Source: Xiphophorus maculatus
Lineage: Eukaryota > Chordata > Actinopteri > Cyprinodontiformes > Poeciliidae
Direction of reading: 5' to 3'
Length of the DNA stretch: 64,000 nucleotides
Assembly (NCBI RefSeq): GCF_002775205.1
Contig: NC_036460.1
Coordinates: forward strand, 23,268,751 to 23,332,750
In this document: positions 58,701-64,000 of the stretch, one piece after another
Layout: the number at the start of each line of letters is the position of its first letter
How positions within the stretch are numbered: position 1 is the stretch's first letter
Program-made: the position numbers and the translations under genes
The notes under the pieces: model-generated
Databases searched by the model: none
The model's input: only the letters and a program-made list of their open reading frames with translations
What the model was told of the DNA's origin: nothing

Positions 58701-61227
58701 CGTTTCGGGTCAGGGTGGAATCCACTTTTAGTGAAATAGACATGAATGTACAGGGAGCCGTTCTGATGAACGTTCTGCAATCAAGCACCAAACGGGAAGA
58801 CATTAAGAGTAGCAGACACAAATTTATCAACTCACTCTTCCACTGTAAAACCCCCTCCCTCCCAGTCTCAGAAACCCCTACCTCTGAGATGTCTAACTCT
58901 TTATATTGCTGGGAGCAGCCATCTCCGCTCTCCCCTGTGGCCCAGTCTCCGTAGACCAGGTCCCTGTGGAACCAGAAAAGGGCATCTGTGTTGTTGAAGT
59001 CAGTGAACACCTCCTCCTGGGACACGTAGACATACAGGTCCTGCAGGCACAGTGAGAAAAAAAAAAGGTGTTTATCTTATTACAGCATCAGGAGAGATGC
59101 AGCCAGGTAGGCTGAGAGCATGCTAACACTCGGCCACATTGAGATTACATTAGGGATCCCAACATGAGGGCTGTTTAGGAATGAAGAATACTTTATTCTT
59201 TTTATATGTATAGTGCCTTGAAAAAATATTAATGCCTACTAAATTTAAACTCAAATTTTGTCAAAGATATTTCAAACAACTTTTAAAAAACACTACATAT
59301 TATATATATAGATAGATCTTTAATGCACATAAATGAGAAAACTGGAAGACAAAGAGGAAAAGTGCTGTACCATGAGGGTGTCTTTAGGGAAGAGGTTCCT
59401 GCTGGGTACTCTGGGGGCCCCTGCTGGTGTGTTGGGGTCAGGAGTGGACGGCCCTCTGCGGAACCAACTGCTGATTGCCCAAATTATGAAGATTCTGGAG
59501 AAACAAGCGACACCAAATCAGTAAAATGTTGATTTAGCCAACATACAGTTGAAGGTAAAAATGGTAGAGAAGATAAAATCGGGTCAAATGTAATTTTTAT
59601 TTCACTGTGGTACTTGGATTAAAATCGGAATTTGATTTCATGTTGAAACTTTAAAGTTTTTTATTTGGTGGAAAGGGGAATATATGCTAACAGGATGACT
59701 CCACTTAAGTGACTGATAATTAAAATTCTAAAATGTTTCGCTTAGTCACTATCCACTAGTTGGAGCTTAAGTAGTAATATATTTTATCTGGATGTAAACA
59801 TCATTAAGTCGTGTGTATAAGAGCCACTGCCTTTGCTGAATTTCACATGCAACTAAAACCTAAAAACAGATTAAAAAAATAAAAAGCCTTCAGTGTCCCA
59901 TCTTGTAGATTTAAAACACACAAAAAACAGAACACCACAGAGTAAAAAGATCACTAATTACATTGTGATGGCTGCAGTTACAGCCACACAAATGTGGTAA
60001 TATTCACTCTCACCACACGCAATAAGTTCATTTCACTTATATTTGGATTTCTTTAAGTTTAGGATTTAATTTACAGAATAACTGGTTTTGTTTAGAAAGC
60101 AACACATCACAGTGTATTCTAGAATAAGTGCGCACATTTTAGTTTACATTGTTGTTTTGCTTGATTTAATCTTTGTTTTGTTTCTGAGTTTAAGTGCTGG
60201 CTGCCCAATCCTTAGGAGAGCAGAGAGGTGGAGAAGGGGTGGAGCAAGCCAGCTGAGACTGCAAATTGGTTCACACCATTACTCATCATCCAGAGGGGGG
60301 GAATGGGATTTGCTATGTTAGTTTCAGTTAGGTTTCTGTGTATTTCCCCCTTTGTGTTTTGTATGTGGCCTGATCAGCCAGTATTTAAGTCCCCTTTTGT
60401 CTCTGTTTGGGAGGTCTGTTTTTTTGAGTTAGTCTGAGTTGATGTCTGTTACTTTGACCTCTTTTATAGGCCCAAATTTTGTCATTTTTTCTATTATTTA
60501 CCCAAGTTTTGTTTTGGGTTAAATAAAACAATTATTTTTGACTTTGAACCGGTGCCTGGCTGTTCCTTAACTGCTCAGTCCATCACATACATCAATGAAG
60601 GAACAGGATGTTCTGCTTTATTAAAATGATATCGCTTTTTAACTGCAGTAACCAAATGAAGATGACATTTGTGTCAATTAGAAAAGAAGAAGAAGCTGAA
60701 GAAGCAGCTGTGTCAGGACAACAAAAATGACATTGGAATATAATAAAGTTTCTATTTCAGGACTGGATCTTTTTCAACCATTAAAAAATTATTCTCTTTT
60801 TTTGTCCTCTTCTTTATGCTTCAATTTGCACAGAAAAGATGATGAGTCAGAGAAGAGAAGCAGAAAGACCTACTGCACAGTCTACACACAGATCTGGAGC
60901 ACAGTGAACTAAGTGACCTGCAGCCCATTATTTTGCTTTATTGTATCCTTCAATAAAACAGTGACTCCATTATGATTCTAATAGAATACATAACATTTTA
61001 TTAATTATTACAATGACACGCTAGTCCTTTATCTGCCAGCTGGTGAAGTGAGTTACTCAGTCTCAATTAAAGGTAAGTAAAGTTCACCTAAAGAGGACGC
61101 CTTTGATGACCTGCCAGGCATTAGGTGCTTGTTGCTGCTGCTGCTGTTGCTGCTGAGGATCCTGGGCATTTTCAGCTGTTTGCACAGCCTGACCGTCTGT
61201 TGTTGCAGCGGTTCCATTGCTGTTCAC
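51920..61227 (-). CDS. clptm1: Clptm1 (cleft lip and palate transmembrane protein 1 homologue), first exon outside the window
   Basis: Thirteen phase-consistent coding exons on the minus strand: 61088-61227, 59371-59494, 58882-59040, 58657-58774, 58492-58577, 57913-58033, 57572-57816, 57006-57099, 56699-56889, 55295-55390, 54503-54638, 53625-53792 and 51920-52083. They give 613 residues plus stop, of about 635-670 expected; the initiator exon must lie beyond 64000. Hallmarks in order are a nine-Gln stretch, APNAWQVIKGVLFRIF, LVYGDWATGESGDGC, YIHVYFTKSGFHPDP, KTKNLLTGETEADPEMIK, WVKGSVPPPLDQ, ILDNETNFVVQVSVFIG, ITMTPQLFINYKMKSVAHLPW and DVVFFIYLYQRWIYRVD. The family is a multipass ER-associated membrane protein; mammalian CLPTM1 limits forward trafficking of GABA-A receptors. 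The tail is charged and ends KKND. No frame damage is seen. Confidence 0.97.
52710..52772. repeat. (AT)n microsatellite in the last clptm1 intron
   Basis: About 31 uninterrupted AT units, intronic. Confidence 0.95.
53503..53585. other. near-perfect inverted repeat (hairpin) in a clptm1 intron
   Basis: Arms 53503-53529 and 53559-53585 are complementary at 26 of 27 positions, with a 29-base loop. In the clptm1 transcript the stem begins about 40 bases after the donor of the exon 53625-53792. The core arm is CAACTGGACTTCTCTTGTTTC and its reverse complement. Function is unknown: it could be a pre-miRNA-like hairpin, a splicing structure or a small foldback insertion. Confidence 0.85.
56155..56588. 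mobile_element. hAT-like MITE, copy 2 (clptm1 intron)
   Basis: Same family and orientation as 38553-38986. Shared ends are GATAACAAATTTTGC at the left and TTATTGTGACAGGCCTAG at the right, and much of the interior is shared. It is non-coding. Confidence 0.6.
59964..60587 (+). mobile_element. Gypsy-like solo LTR in a clptm1 intron
   Basis: 624 bases beginning TGTGATGG and ending CCATCACA, a perfect 8-base inverted pair. It is flanked by an exact 5-base target duplication TACAT (59959-59963 and 60588-60592). It contains a TATA-like TATTTAAG near 60382 and AATAAA near 60523, followed by a short U5. Orientation is plus, antisense to clptm1. No internal sequence or second LTR is present, so LTR-LTR recombination removed the rest. 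Confidence 0.88.
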
Positions 61228-64000
61228 CTACAAATACAAACATGAAAAAGATGCAATTGTGGCCAAATAGAAGGTTCATTGGTGATGCAGCAGTGGATAA
61301 TGCCACGATGTTCAGATCAGTCTCAGTGGAAACCAGTGTGTAAATAAGTATTGCTGAAACAGAACTTTGTTCTGCTCAACAAATGAAGTGAGAATAGTAT
61401 TAGTTATTACAAACATTTTTATGCAACTTTAAATAATCACATACTCCCTAATCCATCTTGTAATTTTCAACTAATAAAAAAAAACTACAAAAACAAACAG
61501 ACATAAAGAAGGGAAAAAGGGAAATAAAAAAAGTCTTGCAATAGATATATTCCTCCATACTTTTCTCCCCTCCCGCCAATTCTAATGCAAACCTGGAAAA
61601 TACCTAAACACAAAATATCACACTTTACATTTTTTTAAGATTGTGCAGAAACTGTCCCTGCAACTGTGGTCAAATCTAGATAGAATCTAGATAAGGACAA
61701 GATGCATGGATGCATGATGGGAAAATGTCTCTTTGAAAACATGTATGGTAGGTTTTTCTACACATTTACAGCTTTATTTAGCAGCCAGAAACCTGATCCA
61801 AGTTAAAATGTATACCCTCTAATTGACCCGACAAGAATACAAATCATTTTGATGTATAATAAATGATCTTTTTAATTTATGAGGCAATAACAAAGTAAGA
61901 TTGTTTTCTTTGACGAAACACATAAATGGTGAAAGAAACGGAGTTCATAATACTCTACCAAAAGAAATGATAAAGCCTTAGAAGTAGAGGCCGAAGGTAA
62001 ATGCCCTCCATCTCATTTTCATTTGAAGGTTTTAGTCTCTGTAAATGATCGCTTGGATCAGTAAAAGCAGATATTAGTGGTCACTTTACCCCAAGCTGAA
62101 GCATGCCAATGTAACCCCCCACTCCCCTCTGGCAAGGCCACAGTCTATTCAAGTGTCACAATAGACAAGCACATGGCAAGTCATGAGACTCATTCACTAT
62201 CCATCTAACCATCTAATCTGCTCTGTTGTTAGAAACACAAGGGGGAGCACTGGTTGGACTTTTAAAACAGACAGAGCAAAGCTAAAAGTGTCATCAGTTT
62301 CAACAGGTTATGTAGCTTTCAAAGACAGCAAGGGAATGAGAAGATCTGTAGCCTTCAACTGGCATTCAACATAATAAACCTCACTGTTGAAGGCTATGAA
62401 GTGGACAAAAATAGGGCTTTTCATCCTCCTGCTATGCAAAAATAAAACAAAGCTAATAATCCGGGACATAAACTTCTGTTTCCTGGATGGAACAAATGTA
62501 TAGAAAACCCAAATATACACTCAGCAATAGAAAAAGGTTCTCTCTCCACCTTAAGATAATAATTTACACCAGCTGAACAAAGTTTAATCATTCACCAGGT
62601 TGTCCAGCTAAATGATTCACACTAGTTTTACCCCTCTATCTGGGATTAGAGACAACCCCCCGTCAAATACAAGTTTTTAAAAAAGTTGAGTTTATTTGTA
62701 ATGATTAGGACACTTTGTGACAATAATAAAAGTAAAATAGAGTTTGGAAAGCTTTGTTTTTGTGTCACAAGCCTGATTCACCCAAGCTTTCCATAGTTAC
62801 ATTCAGATGTAATGCAAGAGAAATCTACCCTTGACTGATGCGCTGAGATCATTGGTGTTACAGAATAGAGCAGGCCATACACTTATGATTAAATCTGGCC
62901 AGGTGTCATCGACTGGCGCCCCTCTCAGAACGCCGTCTCAGAAACTTCTCCAGATTAGCAATGGGACATTTGGACAGCTGGGAAACTGCTCGCTCTGTAA
63001 TTTATTGTAAATTTATCTTTGCGCAGCATTTGCATTGCCAAAGAGACACTTAAACGCATTGTTCCGTACGGGAACATGGAAACCAAAGCAAACCATCTTT
63101 CTTTCTGGCAGACAAAATCCTGGAGGGCTGTAAAATTTATTATTCAAATGCATGAAGTACATTCACAAAATTCCTGAAGACACTATCTAGATTCCCAAAC
63201 ACGGATAAGTCTTGTTTTTAGTGGCAACTATGTTCTAACTCAAAGAACTTTGATTAATTTAGAAAATTAAGGAATTCCTTTGAAGCTGATGCAAACATTG
63301 GACACTAACATTTGATCAAATTAAAATACATGATACAAAAATGCTGCAAATATGTTTGTAAAATAAATCTAAAACAACAACATACAAGTTTTAGATTTAC
63401 AACTACCTAACATATGATAATCCACATTCTTGGCCTCTTGTTGCCACTCACTGCTGCTTCATCTCTTATCCAGTTTCATCTGTTTGTGAAATACGATGCT
63501 TTGAATTTTGATGGGCATCAGACTGAAGCGCACAGAAGAGAAGTGGTTTAAAGTGATGAGTCACAGTGACCTTTAGTAACATGTTATGATGACTAATGTT
63601 CAGAAAATAACTGTCTTTTTGCAACACTACACTTAATTAGAGGGAACAAATATAAGATCGTGGGCCTTTTCTACCAGCTAGATAACGCATGAGTTTGTCA
63701 AGCAAATATATTCTGGTTATTTAGTCACCTTTGAATATTTTTTGTACTTTAGTGTCTCTTTTTCCATTTCCTTTGGTTCCTTCCATTTCATTTAGATCAA
63801 TCTCTGCCTAGTTAGGTACATTTCAGTTCTCCATATTACTATTTTACTTTCAATGGGAAAGTTGTATCTTCACTGTTCTAGTTCTTCACCCAAGTTGTTT
63901 TCAGTTCTGTTAAGTGCATTAAGAAATCTCTCTACAAATACTGCAACTTTTATGCCACTAATGCTGATACACACCATGTTAGGACCTCAGACTTTTAGTG
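61228..64000. other. 5'-most visible clptm1 intron, no exon recognised
   Basis: AT-rich, with no start-codon exon for clptm1 and no other gene recognised. The intron therefore probably continues to the window edge. An open frame at 62183-62374 lacks support. Confidence 0.5.

Overview
The window is vertebrate nuclear DNA, almost certainly from a ray-finned (teleost) fish. The coding genes are split by GT-AG introns, several proteins match vertebrate families along their whole length (RelB, Clptm1, Mrpl28), the AT-rich spacers are full of decayed fish-type transposons (Tc1, hAT-like MITEs, L2-like LINE ends, SINE heads), and there is a eukaryotic selenocysteine tRNA gene with an external Pol III promoter. 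No species can be named from the sequence alone.

Layout, left to right. (1) 182-1697, plus strand: the last two coding exons of a long acidic/proline-rich protein, probably ppp1r37. (2) 2.2-10.1 kb: gene-poor, with a Tc1 fossil and an L2-like LINE 3' end. (3) 10154-14401, plus: a five-exon zinc-transporter (SLC30/CDF) gene close to slc30a1 that lacks the usual metal-site residues. (4) 16419-16505, plus: tRNA-Sec(UCA), with octamer-like, PSE and TATA elements upstream. (5) 17956-20028, plus: mrpl28, five coding exons. (6) 20.3-26 kb: gene-poor, with a MITE and a possible solo LTR. (7) 40676-27370, minus: relb, 11 coding exons, 577 codons, with two kappa-B sites just upstream. (8) 42741-49957, plus: a strikingly young endogenous retrovirus with 2.3-kb LTRs, a tRNA-Lys primer-binding site and a gutted interior (RNase H and integrase fragments only). 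(9) 61227-51920, minus: clptm1, 13 coding exons, with the first exon outside the window. A Gypsy-like solo LTR with perfect target duplication sits in one of its introns.

The order clptm1-relb on one strand, with a ppp1r37-like gene nearby, mirrors human 19q13.32. The slc30a1-like gene, tRNA-Sec and mrpl28 lie inside this block here. The genes are not functionally linked as a unit. The most unusual content is the recent, internally deleted retrovirus about 2 kb upstream of relb, its open-reading-frame-bearing and minisatellite-bearing LTRs, the metal-site-less transporter, and a near-perfect 27-bp hairpin in a clptm1 intron.

All exon boundaries were placed by eye from splice consensus, reading-frame phase (phases add up across every gene) and similarity to known families.
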